Shown here in pieces: positions 39,326-52,179 of a stretch of 64,000 nt of DNA (position 1 is the stretch's first letter; each line of letters begins with the position of its first letter). The DNA is from Tetrastigma voinierianum. Lineage: Eukaryota > Streptophyta > Magnoliopsida > Vitales > Vitaceae. The DNA lies in contig JAEQBH010002960.1 in assembly GCA_016808115.1 (NCBI GenBank), positions 310,001 to 374,000 of the forward strand, written 5' to 3'. The position numbers were made by a program, and so were the translations under genes. Under the pieces are notes generated by a model. That model did no database searches. It saw only the letters and a program-made list of their open reading frames with translations, and was not told the DNA's origin.

Positions 39326-41780
39326 ATTAGAAAAAAACATGTATGATAAGAGTAAAATAATAATATTTTTTGAATATATAAATTAAAAGAAAAACTAAAA
39401 AGACAAACCACTAGCTAGTTTTCTAGCCAATGTTTTTCCACAAAAGAGAACCTAAAAATACTCTTTATTTCTTGGTTTAAATAAAAAAAGGAAATATTTT
39501 TTTCACAACTTTTTGTTTGTGTTTAATGTTTAATTTTTTAAAAGTATTAAAAAAAACATCAAGAAAGAAGTGAAGAGAGTAGAGATTGGATAGAAATAAA
39601 AATATGGATTTCAATGTAATAAATTATTTTCATATAGTTTTACGTGTAAATTTCAAATATTCAATTATTTAATCCTAGCTAATTTATTAAATATAATATT
39701 TTATGTAATATTATAATTTTTCTTAGAATATAATCTAATTTATTTTTAAGCATTACATCTAAATATATGTAATGAATCAGGTCTCTCATCAAAAGCTCAT
39801 GTATATAAAAATTAATTAATTTTAAAATACAAATTTTTAATAATTTTAATTATATTTTCTTTGGAATATTCTTTTCATAAGAATTGAACATAAAAAATAA
39901 AATTTAAAAATTATTCTATTGAAATTTTTTTTTCTTCCTTTAATATTTTCTAAAAATGTCAAACCTCGTTAGCATGTTTAATCTTAAAGAAAAACAAGAA
40001 ATGATAAAAAAAATTTATTTGAAACTATAAATATTTTCAAACCTTTAGTTTTTAATATAAAATTGAAACAAAATTATAAAAAAAAAGGGTAAGCTCATTT
40101 CTCGTCCAAGAAATTGTAAAAAAATAATGAATAAATTCATAAACATCTTCAAAGTACAATCAACCAAAGTCCCAATCTCAATTAATTCTTAACTATGAGA
40201 CGATAACAATCAGATTTTTTCAAAGTCAATAGCAAAAAATATAAATTAGATTCATAGTCAATAAATTATTTTTATTTGCTTTTTTTCAAATTTATCTCAC
40301 TTATTGTTCTTTATTATATAAAATATTAAATAAATTTAAATATACACATGTTTAACTAATTTTATTTATATTTGATTTATATTTAATTTTTGTGTTAAAA
40401 CAAAATATGATAAAACTATTATCACTTTTTTTTTCTTTAATTAATATTTTCTATAATCAAATTGCTTAAAATAATTTTATCGATTCAAACTACTCTATAC
40501 ATGATAAAAACATATAATCAAATCACAAAACCACAAATGGTGTCAACATCTGTGCTAAGATAACTGGCGTAATTCAAAGCCTATACATTCGATACTGGAA
40601 ATTTTACATATTTTATATATTAATACGAATGACTATAATATCTATTACTCCACCTCAGAAGATTTCACGACCATCGAATTTAATTCCTCTTATCACTCAA
40701 GAAATATACTCGCTTCATCTGAACTGACATCATACAAATAAACGCTACACTCACTTATGCCGATAACCCGAAGGACCCAACCCTGATTCTCCTCTTCCTA
40801 ACCCGAGGACCCTCCACAATCTTACTGATTCGAGTAAAAACATTTCTTTAAACTATTTTCAAAAAAGCTCGAATCCGCTGAAATAACCCATTTATACGCT
40901 ACGCTTCCATTGAAACCTTATTAAACATATGGGAGATTTTTCTTTTCTTTAAACATTAAACTTTTCATAATGATTAAACATTTAACAGAATCGGTTATAG
41001 CTCTACTGCTTTGAACATCTCTCAATTTACAACACCTATAATAAAACATTTTATACTACCAAAAATATTCATTTACTCCACATCCATTAAAATAAATCCA
41101 ACCACATAAGCAAAAGGTATATTATGAATTTAATGTGACAAAAGGTATATTATGAATTTAATGTGACAAAGCATCTCAATTCAAAAGGAGTCAATTTTCT
41201 TGTCTTCTAAATTTTTTTCATTCCGAAGTCTAACTGAAAACCAAAGCAAGGAAAAATAAAATAAAATAAAAAAATCAGCCTTCATAAAAGCATAATTTAA
41301 AAAAGATTGCAAGAAAGTTAGTTTTGGATTGGGTTCTCTTAAACGAAGGCTAGTGTGGGGGGAAGGATAGGGATGGAGGTGGTGTATTATCAGCTAGCTA
41401 GGTGTCCTAAAGGACTTAAGGTAAGAATCATTGAGATTCTTAATAAGGAATCATTTTATAGTAATACAGTTAGAATGCATTATCCTAGAAAAGTGGAGGT
41501 ACAGCTTGAGTAGAATAATAAAATTTTGGCCTGAGGCCAAGTTTTCACAAGTAAACCATGTGAATTGGTTGTCTGTTTTTTCATAGAAGTTATTCTCTTT
41601 AGTGAGCTTTGGCAATTTTGTCTATAAACCATGTGATTATACCCAGATCTATAGGTTCTATTTGAAGCTCCAAGATTTTTAAATTGTACCTAATTCAAGT
41701 CTTAAAACAATAATTCTTTTGGTTTTTTGGTTGAACCAAGTTCTAAAACAATACTTTAAAGCCATAAAACATAGGGAAGC
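39326..41780. other. AT-rich intergenic DNA, no gene recognised
   Basis: Very AT-rich to ~40500, then less so. A purine-rich patch at ~41340-41520 (GTGTGGGGGGAAGGATAGGG) looks like decayed element sequence but matches nothing I can name. A 28-bp tandem doublet is at 41112-41167. Confidence 0.45.
41112..41167. repeat. 28-bp perfect tandem doublet
   Basis: AAAAGGTATATTATGAATTT followed by AATGTGAC occurs twice head to tail without change. Confidence 0.9.
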
Positions 41781-44700
41781 TGTGACGCCCCAAACCCGGG
41801 GGTCCGTTGACTACTCGTCAACACGCGGAATACAAGTGGATGTCGGGTTACCCGACGCCACTTCAGAAAATCGGGCAGAGTCTCCTTTGTACGGGGAGCT
41901 CTACCCAAATAAAGCACCTGCATGAAACCTGTCCTGCACCAATATAATCACAATGATACAAATATGGATAAAAACAGCCTCTTGGACCCATACTACAATA
42001 TCCATAAAAACATACCAACTATGAAACCACTATATCCAATAGTTCTAAGAGTTCAAATATTTTACTCTTATACAACATATATCAAACTTAAAAAGTTCTT
42101 ATACATGTATACATCAAAGCCACAACCCGGATTTCTTCTAGTCCTCGGTCTCTAGGACGAGCCGTCCCCTCGCACACTCCCTGTACCTGAAAAATATATC
42201 CCTCGACAAGGTGAGCTAATGCTCAGTAGTGGAATCGCCCTAAGTGGGCTACTCTCCACCCAAGTGCAGTGCAATGTTCCAAAATAAACATACATTGAAA
42301 CAAACGGCACGATCCTACTGAACGCTCATACGACCAACTCCATCCCGAGTCTGACTATTCCCCCACACTCGCCAAGCTTCCTCGTATGACAAATCTATTG
42401 CTCTTGTTAGTTTGTGGACTACCCTCCTGATGAGTATATATCACCAGCCGTCCGACGACGATATTTTTTTTTCGCTTGACTACCCTCCGATAATTAACAT
42501 TTTAGACTACCCTCCGAACATTTTCTGTGACTCATCTCATGCACCAACTCCTATAGTCCTAGGATGTTCCAAAGGCATATGGAACGCACGTGACGCAATT
42601 CCAATACAAAGCCTAATCAAATGCAAATATATAAACATGAATATACTCACATAATTCAAATCCGTCACAACCATGTTATGTAATTATACATTTCATCACA
42701 TCAAAATTAGCTCAATTTTGGGCTAATGATCAAACACGAGCACCAATTTCGAATCACTCAATCACACACATTTTCACACAAAAAATAGATTTCGTGTCAC
42801 TATTCCTAGTGAACAAGAAACCCCTAGGGCTTCTACGGTTCAACTCTCAACAATCTACCGTTCACTTTGTGAACTGCATTTCACCCGGCCTATTTTCTGC
42901 CTCATCCAAATCAATCCACGATTTAAAGATAATTTATGCTATTAAAAGACCAAAACAGTCCTCATTACCTAAGACAAGTTGCCCACTTTGGGTTCAATAA
43001 ATCACCACCCGGTCCCAAGCTTTGGGGATTCCATCAAACGGTCGTTCAAGCGCCCAAGCAAACTACATTGTAAAACACTTAAATAAAGCGAAAAACCCAA
43101 GTAGGGAGAAACCCCTACCTCTCAGAGTTTGAGGAAACTCCCTAAATCCGGTACCCACGCGGGCCCTCTCTCGCTGTGAGAGCAATTCTCCTCTCATTCG
43201 AAGACTGCCCGTGGACGCCCAAAACTCGGGGTCCGTCGACTACCGCCAACTCATGAAAATCTATACATCTCGTATCATGAGACGCATACCTATAAAATGG
43301 CCTCAGCCTTATAAATCAATACTCAAAATAAATATCCCAATTTATATTCCAATAGTTGATTACACTTTTATACATAATACATGTTATATCCTAAAAAGCC
43401 ATCAAAGTTACTAAATCGGGCTTCTTCCAAAATCAGCCTCTAAATGAGCTGCCTTCTCTCGAAATACCCCCGTGACCTGAAAATGTAATCCTCTGACAGA
43501 GTGAGCTATCGCCAAGAGTGGAATCACCCTAAATGGGTTACTTCCCTACCCCAAGTGCATATGCAATGCTCCAGTAATTAAACACACATTATCCGGCAAA
43601 TCTTCGTGATCCTACTTGAATGTCTACATGATCACCCCATGTCACGAGTCCTCACCGACTCACTCACACTTGCCTAAGCCATGTATGAGAAAATAATCAT
43701 TTTCAAAACAAATTTTTTGTTCTCGAAAACACACTACCGAACGTTGCCTGCAAAAATACGGGACTACCCGAGGCACTGGTTGGTGAGCTTTCCGAAACAG
43801 TCATGGTCCTCATCCGAAATGATATGTTGGCCCATCTCCCAACCCAATTCTCCGGAATATCATCTTGTGAAATTCCTTTCGCAACCATGTCCATTTTTAC
43901 AAAAATCATGTCATGCACCCACACCTACTTCTAGGTTACCCAGTGCATATGAAAATGCATTATGCCATTTTCAAAACCATTTATACAATATGTCAATATG
44001 CATATTCTTAATCAATTACAATTACACACATGTAATTCAACACCTCAACCATCACCCAATTTAGCTCACTTGAGCAAATTACATTATCATCCCCAATGGC
44101 TTACAAACACAATTTAATTCCATATAATTGTGTCATTGTGTTAACACATTAAATCATGTCTTAACCTATCTATTTCCACACACACCAAGCCATTCACATC
44201 AAACAATTCCAATGCCAAACACCTGGACATTTATGGTCCATTTCAAACTCGGACCTGCTTTTACTGGGCCCCAAAACAGTATGCGGGCCGGGGCCAACGG
44301 GCAGCCCACTTTCCTACATCTGCCTCTCGTGAACCGACTTCATTCCCATTTTCGGTCTCCTAATCACCAAAACATAATTTAATGCATAATTCATCACCCA
44401 AAATGACCCAACAGTCCGTGGACTATACAAACTGTCTCCAAAAATTCCCAACAATTCAATCCCAAGTTTTGAGATTGATCAAATGGCCATTCAAGGCCTC
44501 AATCAACTCAAACATTTACAAAACACTTAAAGCAAGAGTAGAACAAGTAGGATGAAACCCCTACCTCATGGAGTTTGTCGAAACTCCTCATATCCGGTGT
44601 CCACGCGTTGTCCTCTCCGCGTAGAGCAGCTTAGCTTTTTGGTTCGAAGAAATCCGACGGTCGGATCGCCTACAATTCTAGAGAGAAGGAAGACACTCTC

Positions 44701-45737
44701 TCTCTAGAAAATGAGATCCAAAACCTCCCGCATCTCCTTTTCCTTCCTCTCCACGTTTTCTTTTTTTTTTTTTCCTTTGTTTTATTCCTTCCTTTTTCTT
44801 TTCTTTTCTTTTTCCTCATTTCTCTTCTCATTTTCCCATTTTCTCCTTTCTCTCAAGGTCATTTTCTCTCCCTTGAGCAATCCACTCATCTTGGCCAAAA
44901 GGAGGAAATTTCCTCCTTCCTCAGTTTCAAATGTGCTATCACTTTTCCATCCTTTTCCTATTCTTAAATCCTCTTGCGACATCATCACTACGCTAATACG
45001 GCCATGGAATCATGCATCCATGTGGCCCCAATGTGAGCCATCTTTATGCCATGTCACACTTTGAGGTGCCATGTGGCATCCCCTAACTCCATATGTGTCA
45101 TCCGACACCCCACACCTCGGAATCCAACGAAATTCAAGTGGCTAATTTACCAAATTACGATTTTAATTTCTTTGAGAAAATTGATTTTCTGGTTTTACAT
45201 CGCGACTATTGATCGTGACGATATTTTAGAGAGAAGCTTCCCAAAGAAAATCTCAAAAAAAGCTACCGGATCTCAAATTCTCCTTCACGTTTTTTCCTTA
45301 TCTTAATGAATGGCAAGAAGCACTATCGACACCTTGTCATTTAGCTGACTTAAAACTTTCTAAAACGACGCTTACATTCCTCTTTCCCAGCTTTGACATT
45401 CCTCGCTCTACCTCGGACCGTCCATTTTCATCATTTCTCTACTCATGCCACTTATGGCACATGAGTACGTGTTATATGTGATTTTCGTCGCATCGAAAAT
45501 CGTTTTACGACACCAGAAACGCGATGCCTCGAAAAAAGTGTAAATTCCGACTGTCTCGAAATTCGACGAAATTTTACGTGCTAGCTAGATTTCGCGAGAG
45601 GATTCCAACGGTGCAATCCGTTTCGTCATCCAAGATATAGAGAATAAATTACAAATTTTTAACCGAAATTAACAATTTTGTAATCGAAATTACGATTTTG
45701 CCATTTTTTCAGAAATTGGAATTTCTCGGGTCTTACA
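41781..45737 (-). mobile_element. Composite solo LTR (3.96 kb) with internal duplication and perfect target duplications
   Basis: The left end is TGTGACGCCCC and the right end GGGTCTTACA (TGTAAGACCC on the minus strand). Exact GAAGC pentamers lie on both sides (41776-41780, 45738-45742). No gag, pol, primer site or polypurine tract is present. A second LTR inner terminus, GACGCCCAAAACTCGGGGTCC, starts near 43212, and the sequence from there to ~44648 repeats 41781-43203 (GTGAGCTAATGC / GGAATCGCCCTAA, GGTACCCACGC and CATTCGAAGA occur in both). On the element strand the structure is therefore a full LTR followed by its own last ~1.43 kb again. Both parts sit within one pair of target duplications. 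The tract at 44755-44860 is almost pure pyrimidine. Confidence 0.85.
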
Positions 45738-46319
45738 GAAGCTAGATATCAAAATGGTCTTACAATCTTCTTTTACTCTCTTTTAGTCATTGAACTCAAA
45801 TATCAATTAGATCCTGAAGCCTAAAAATCAATTATTGATAATCAATGAGGTTTATTGAGATCCCAACACTTATATAACAAACGACCATACATTTTGCCGC
45901 AGGCATTGCATTTTGGACAAAATAACTGCACCACCACCTCCTTTATCTACATCATAGTTCTTAAGGAGGCTTTATCTACATAAGCTGAGTAGTAAATATT
46001 TTATAAAAATAACACCAAAAAGGACAAAAGAATGACTAATTTAGAGAATATATATCAGATTCAGTTAATCAAAGAAAACAAAGAAACACCAAAGCTATGA
46101 TTAATATGAAGTGGATATGGCAGAGCAAGTATGGAAATATAATGGATATGGTAGTAATAGATATGGTAATATTTCTAGTTTCCACTTTCAGGTCCAGAAC
46201 ATACTCGAAAAATTAGAGCATAAATTTTCCAAATAGGTATCATCATAATCACCAACAAGAAGTTTTCATCATTCATATAAGAGCATAAACAAAATTCCCA
46301 AACATTATAGAGTTGATAC

Positions 46320-46489
46320 TTAATAATAACCTTGAAGCTCAATTAATCGATGTTGAATATGACTCTGAAGAAGATTTTCCCTTGATTTTATGAATTCATC
46401 ATCGCATGCAATTAGGTTTGTTTGACCTGGTCCATCATCATTAAGGTCTATTATCAAATCTCCTCTTCCCCATATCCCGTGGCCATCCT
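46320..46489 (-). CDS. Possible terminal exon of an unrecognised gene
   Basis: The minus strand has an open 55-codon stretch beginning DGHGIWGRGDLIIDLNDDG, continuing through CDDEFIKSRENLLQ to IELQGYY and a TAA stop at 46322-46320. Its composition is gene-like rather than repeat-like, and TTGAAG just upstream (46490-46495) could be a splice acceptor. I do not recognise the protein. It may belong with the putative promoter near 48.03 kb on the same strand, but the exons between were not resolved. Chance coding in intergenic DNA cannot be excluded. Confidence 0.4.
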
Positions 46490-48020
46490 TCAATTATAAA
46501 TATGTTAAAATCAAATTCCAAGCACATCAATGATAATCTCATTTGGAAGACGAAAGCTAATACAATAGCAAAAGGGGTTCCCACAAGATAATATGATCCT
46601 AGATTGACAAAGGCACCAATCTTCTGCTAACTGCATCCTCTAGCAATGCCTAAGTGTTAATGAAAACAAGAAAACCAGCTGCAGAAATTTCAGCTTCAAT
46701 GATTATACTCTTAAGGGAAATGTGTGTTGTGTTTTTTAGAAGTGGTAAATTTTGGCATACTTCAAAGTTTGTCTGATTTCTTATGATAATTATGTTAATG
46801 AACCTGAAAGAACCTGAGTGAACACACTCTACAGTTGAATCTCGAACCCGCACTATGTCCGATTGAAGGTCATTCTACATCTTGCCCATGAACAATGGTA
46901 GCCTCAGTTTTCTTATTTCTTCGTTTTTTTTTTGATAGATAAGCATGGTAAAATGTAACTACGATACCTGCCATAGGCAGCCAAAAAGAAAAGGATGCAA
47001 AACAAAACCTCTCCAACCCCTCAATTTGAGGTCACCCACTCCAAGAAACCCACAAGTGAAGAAAGCTCTTCACCTATAAAAATAAATTGGTGGCCTTAGT
47101 TAAAATTTACTAATCAAACACTTCATAGAAAGAATATTCATAATTTTCCACAATACTTTCCAAGCAACATAATAATGTTCCTAATTGTAGCAGCACATCA
47201 AGAAACAATGATCATGCTAAATCGGCCTTGCAAATGCATAACACACCAGTGGCATATAATTAATAGCATGCCAACAAAAACAAAACCCAAATTAAAACTA
47301 AATATTTTTAATACATATATACTCCATTAATATATGTATAAAAAATAGGGAGCAATAACTCAATGTCAAAGATGTCCAAAGGAGGAAAAATAAAAATAAA
47401 ATACAGAAAACAGAGAAAAATTTCTATTCGGGTAGCATTCAAAAATAAAATCGAAACAGCACACATTCTCCATTGTTTTATCGAACAAACGAACCAACTT
47501 AAATAATCCGAAGTCAATTATTAGCACAAATGACGTGTACTGTTAATCCATTACAACTAAAGGACATAAACTCAAACATAAGAAATCAATTTCCTCCCTT
47601 CAATTTTCAAGCCAAACAAACAAAATCCTTAGAATAAGAAACAAAAAATAAAGCCCTAATTTCATCAACTTATTAAATCGACAGAGGGACGTATGACTCC
47701 AGAGGATGTGTACGTAGTAACGGTGGACTTGTGGTCCCTCTGGTAATCTTTGTAGAGAAGATCTGAAATAACAACAACAAGAAGAAGAGCAACAACATCT
47801 TATCCATGTGCAAAAACAAAAACAAAAATAAGTAAAAATAAAGATACAAAAATTTTAAAAAAATATGCCAAGAATGAAGCAAGAGATGAATCACTGCCTT
47901 TTGCCGATGTCCGTAGAGACTGACCTTTCCATTTTTCCCCAAGAAAATGGCGATCGACGAAAGAGAAAAAAGGGAGAGAATGAGAAGTTGTTTCCAAAGC
48001 TTCTGGGCTAAAGACAACGA

Positions 48021-48040
48021 AATATATACTGAAAACCCTA
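48021..48040 (-). promoter_or_regulatory. Putative core promoter: telo-box plus TATA
   Basis: On the minus strand TAGGGTTTTC (48040-48031) is followed at once by AGTATATATT (48030-48021). The first is a plant telo-box motif, common near starts of housekeeping genes. Downstream, an ATG at 47932-47930 is followed by GAAAG|GTCAGT, a plausible splice donor. It may drive the gene ending at 46320. Evidence is motif-level only. Confidence 0.35.
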
Positions 48041-48989
48041 AAATTACTCAAATTGCCGCCTTTAGTTTCAAGGTCCTGATTCACCTGTTAAAATAAATAA
48101 TTTTAATTTTAAAAATTATTTATACATATTCAAGTTTCACAAATATAAAATATTTAATTAAGCAATTAGATATACCTTCAAATTAAATTTATAAGTATGT
48201 AATTCTTTTTATAATAAGTATATATTTTTTATTTTTCTGCAAAAAAATATGTAGTTTTTTATATTTAAAAACTAATTAGTTTTAATGATTATTTAATATG
48301 ATACTAAAATAAAATAAATTATTTTTAAGTTTTCTATTTATTTCATACAATGATGTTTCTAAAATAGATCAACTTAAAAAGTATCATTAAACATAAAGTA
48401 TCAAGTTGAACTAATTCCTTGACTTTTTTTAAGTGATAAGGAATCAAACGTCATAAAATACATTTTTTCTTATAATGAATGTGTTTTTCCATAGAAAAAA
48501 CAGCCCCAAACAAAAAAAGAATATCAAATGAGTTTTTAAGACTCTAATTAATAAAATTTAATGATTTTTTAAATTATATGAATTTTATATGATATGTAAA
48601 AATATATCAAATGAGTTTGAATCATTTTACTTAAATAATTAATTGATTTTAATTTTTATTTACTAAAATAATATGAGTAAATAAAAATTATTTTATTATT
48701 GTTTTTAAATATTCCCATTTTACCTAAGCAAAAATTAAAGTACATGGTTTTTTTACTTAACGTCAATATAACTTTTTTTGAAATCCACGCCGACAGCATT
48801 TGACAAAGATTAAGTATTGTTGTTTGTTTTAACATTAGGTAGTGAGTAGGGATGCAATCGGACATATTATTTTGCCTCTGCCCCGCCTCGCTCTAATGAC
48901 ACACAAAGCTTAATTTTTAATTTTAATCGGGTTTTTAACGGTTTTGTCATTTTCTAAATCCGAGACGGTTCGTGCATTGTTACTTCCTC

Positions 48990-49132
48990 TGTAAAACCCG
49001 ATAAAATTATACCTCAAAATGAAAATGTTAATAAAAAATAATAAAATTATAAGAGTTCGCAGAAGCCTAGAAAATTTCAGATCTCGACATGATGAAACGG
49101 ATCAGCACTGCTGCAATTGGCTCGCGAAATCT
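48990..49132 (+). repeat. LTR fragment, plus orientation
   Basis: TGTAAAACCCGATAAAATT resembles the LTR start TGTAAGACCCGAG. The following sequence up to CTCGCGAAATCT resembles, in reverse, the terminal ~150 bp of the minus-oriented LTRs (CTAGATTTCGCGAG and the CCGTTTCGTCATC block). It stops where the next LTR begins. Confidence 0.55.
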
Positions 49133-50498
49133 TGTGACGCCCCAAAACCGGGGTGTCCGTTGACTACCCGTCAACCCGCGGAATTCTACTTGTCTCACGT
49201 CATGAGGCACGCATACGTGTAAAACGGCTCAATAATGCCCGCACATCCATACAACACGATTATATATTTTATACAAAAATGGTTTTATTTACAATTGTGT
49301 TTAATCATAATTTGATACAAAATGGTCTCTTTGGCTTACACTTCCTACAAAATACAAGAGAAGGCCGGTTTGGCCATTTCTTCGCTTCTAAGGCCCGACG
49401 CATCCCATCCCCGCGCGTCGTACTTAAAAAAACCACTGACTGGTGAGCACGCCCAGTAGCTGGGAATTTCCCACTGGGGTTACTTCCCACCTAAGTGCAA
49501 TGCACGGTAATGGCACAAACAAACATTCAACACATGCTAATATTTCACTCATGCATATTTTAACAAAATAGAGCCTATAAATCATGTTATCTACTTTACA
49601 ACAAGCACAAGGTGATTAGTTTCACATGGGGTTAGTACAATTCGCGCCCATCTTGAACCGCCCACAACATCACACAAACATGTTATTTTCTCATGGCAAT
49701 AACACAACACCACACAAATCAAGCAAACAGTCCGTGGACTGTCCAAACCATTCTAAGGATTTATTCACTCGGTCCAAATCTTTTGGAATCGAAATCATGG
49801 CCATCCAAGTCTCAACAAATCCTCATCCATTACATAGCCCTTAAACAAAAAGTAAAACAAGTAGGAGAAAAACCCCTACCTTCCGTAGCTCACGAACTCT
49901 CAAGACTGGTACCCACGTAGTCCTTGGCCGTGGGGAGTAACTTTGCCTCTTGCCTCGTCGGGGCTCGCCGGTCCGATCGCCGGAAATTCTAGAGAGAAGG
50001 CAGAGCCTCCCAAAAAATCCCACACTCTCTCCCCTCTCTCTCCTGCTTGCCTTCTCCCCCTCTCTTCCCTCTCCCAATCCATTCAGTCAAGACGACAAGA
50101 GTAGTGTAGTCCTCTCAGTCATACATGTCAAATTCTAGATGAGTTGAGAGATCACACTCATCCCTCTATCCAACTAATTTTGAGATTTCCCTCTAATGGC
50201 ATGATGTCACAGGTCACATGTGAGCCCCACTGAGTCTTAATGTTCGACTCTCTCATAGTAGCTTGACACGTGGCACCCCAATACCATAAAGCAATTAAGG
50301 GTCCTCAAGATGACTTATCGTTGCCTTCAAACGTGAAATCTAACCATTCCTGGACCGACGTGGTAGCTGTGATTTCCCGCTGAAACGATTCCAACTACAA
50401 GTTCCGTTTATCATCCAGGATCTTAGAAAATTCCTGATTTTTGACCGGAATTACCATTTTATCCTTCCTAGGAAACTGGATTTTCCAGTGGTCTCACA
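49133..50498 (-). mobile_element. Solo LTR (1.37 kb)
   Basis: Begins TGTGACGCCCCAAAACC and ends GGTCTCACA. It has shared LTR blocks such as TGGTACCCACG, AATTCTAGAGAGAAGG and GACGATTCCAAC-like sequence. No internal region is attached on either side. Flanking pentamers AATCT and AACTG do not match, so a clean insertion with duplication cannot be shown. It abuts an oppositely oriented LTR fragment on the left. Confidence 0.75.
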
Positions 50499-52179
50499 AA
50501 CTGATGACCTTAAAAGTTTCACAAATTCATGAGACAGTTTAAAATTCTTTCTCCGATTTTCTCTGATGTGATAAGTTGTCAAGTGACTTTGCGATGTAAG
50601 ATTTCACAAAATCTCGAAAATCAGAAATTACTTTCTTTGAGCTAAGTTCATTTAAAATAAAGTGAACTCAAAAGTTAAAATAAATCGTTTCTTAGAAACT
50701 TAATTCGAATGAAGCACATTAATAATGATCCAAAATAATAATAATAAACCATACCCGATTATATATTTTAAAATAATTTTTATTATTTTATTTTATACTT
50801 TAATATAAATAATAATTATTATTATAATTTTTATTAAATAATTTATAAAATTCATAATATTTTTATTTTTAATACGAAAAATATTAATTTTATAAAAAGA
50901 AAATATAAAAAATAAAAATAAAATGTAAATCCATGAAGTTTGGGAATTTTCCATTCTCGCCCGCTTGATGAATTTTTTAAATGAGACAAATTTGATAATT
51001 GAAAAATAACGGAGTTTCTGCCTGATGGGACCGCCCCATTCAAAACCTCCCGTTGTCATCCCTAAGAAGATATATTACAAATTTCTTCTCTTATCGGGCA
51101 ATGATCAGTTTTTCTTATTTTTTATTAAAACGACTTTCTTAATGTAGTGCTCAAATATTTTTATTTTTCTATTCAGAACTTAAAATTTCAAGAATAAGCT
51201 CGCGAAAAATTAAAAATAAACAAACATTTTAACGCTAAAAGTCTATTTAAATTTTTAGCATTAAGTCAAAAAACAACGCCACCTGGGGCAGTTATAACTA
51301 CTTAACAAAAATAATTTAAAATATGAATATTTACCTATAAACAAGACAAGAGGTAAACCAGAATAGAGAAATAAAATATTTCAATTTACCTAAAATAATT
51401 CAAGAGGCCATCATAATCATATAAATATAGTAGGTAAATTGTGGTACATTATCATAATATCTTGCACCAAAAATTTGGGCTATATTTATCGACTAAATAG
51501 TTTTGTAGGTAAATATTAGTAGGTAAATTATAGGGAAGTTGTCGTAAATATCTTATGCCAAAAATTGGTGTCATATTTATCGACTAAATAGTTTTATAAG
51601 TAAATATTAATAGGTATTATGTACGTAAATGGTTGAAAATATATTTTCTCAAATTTTATATGTAATTTGTCAATAAACCCCTATTTTTATCTATAAAATT
51701 GATGTAATAGGTGTAAATTTATTAGGTAAACTGTCAAATTCTTATAGTGTAAAAATTATCTATTATATATTTCACACATTTTTTTTAATCGTTTTGTGAA
51801 GGACTAATTTTGATGCCCATGTAAATTATGTTCACTGAAACTGAATGACATCCATATTTGACAAAGATATAATTAATATATCTATATCCTGCCAAAAAAT
51901 GGCAATGTCATTTTCGCTATTAAAAGAAAATTAAGAAATATAAAAATATTGGTACATAATTAACCTTATCTCACATGTTTTTGTAATTTTTATAAAATAA
52001 TAAAATTCATGAATTCGGGTTCCTACTAAAGTCAAATTTCATGAATAAAATAATTAAAATATTAAATTAGTCAAATTGATTTTTTATTAATTACAAGGTA
52101 TTTAAAAAATAAATAAAATTTAGATATTTTAAAGAATATTTTGATATATATATATTTTTAAATGAAAATTAATTTTATT
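50499..52179. other. AT-rich intergenic DNA with a ~90-bp dimer
   Basis: No gene recognised. A tandem pair at 51430-51518 and 51519-51609 shares GTAGGTAAATT and TATTTATCGACTAAATAGTTTT. Confidence 0.6.
51430..51609. repeat. ~90-bp tandem dimer
   Basis: Two head-to-tail units with the shared phrases GTAGGTAAATT, CCAAAAATT and TATTTATCGACTAAATAGTT. They are moderately diverged. Confidence 0.8.

Noticed and set aside
47673..48017. 114-residue hydrophobic frame on the minus strand
   Set aside because: It begins at TTG rather than ATG and runs through a likely splice donor and an A/T-rich low-complexity stretch. More likely leader and intron of the putative gene than a membrane protein.
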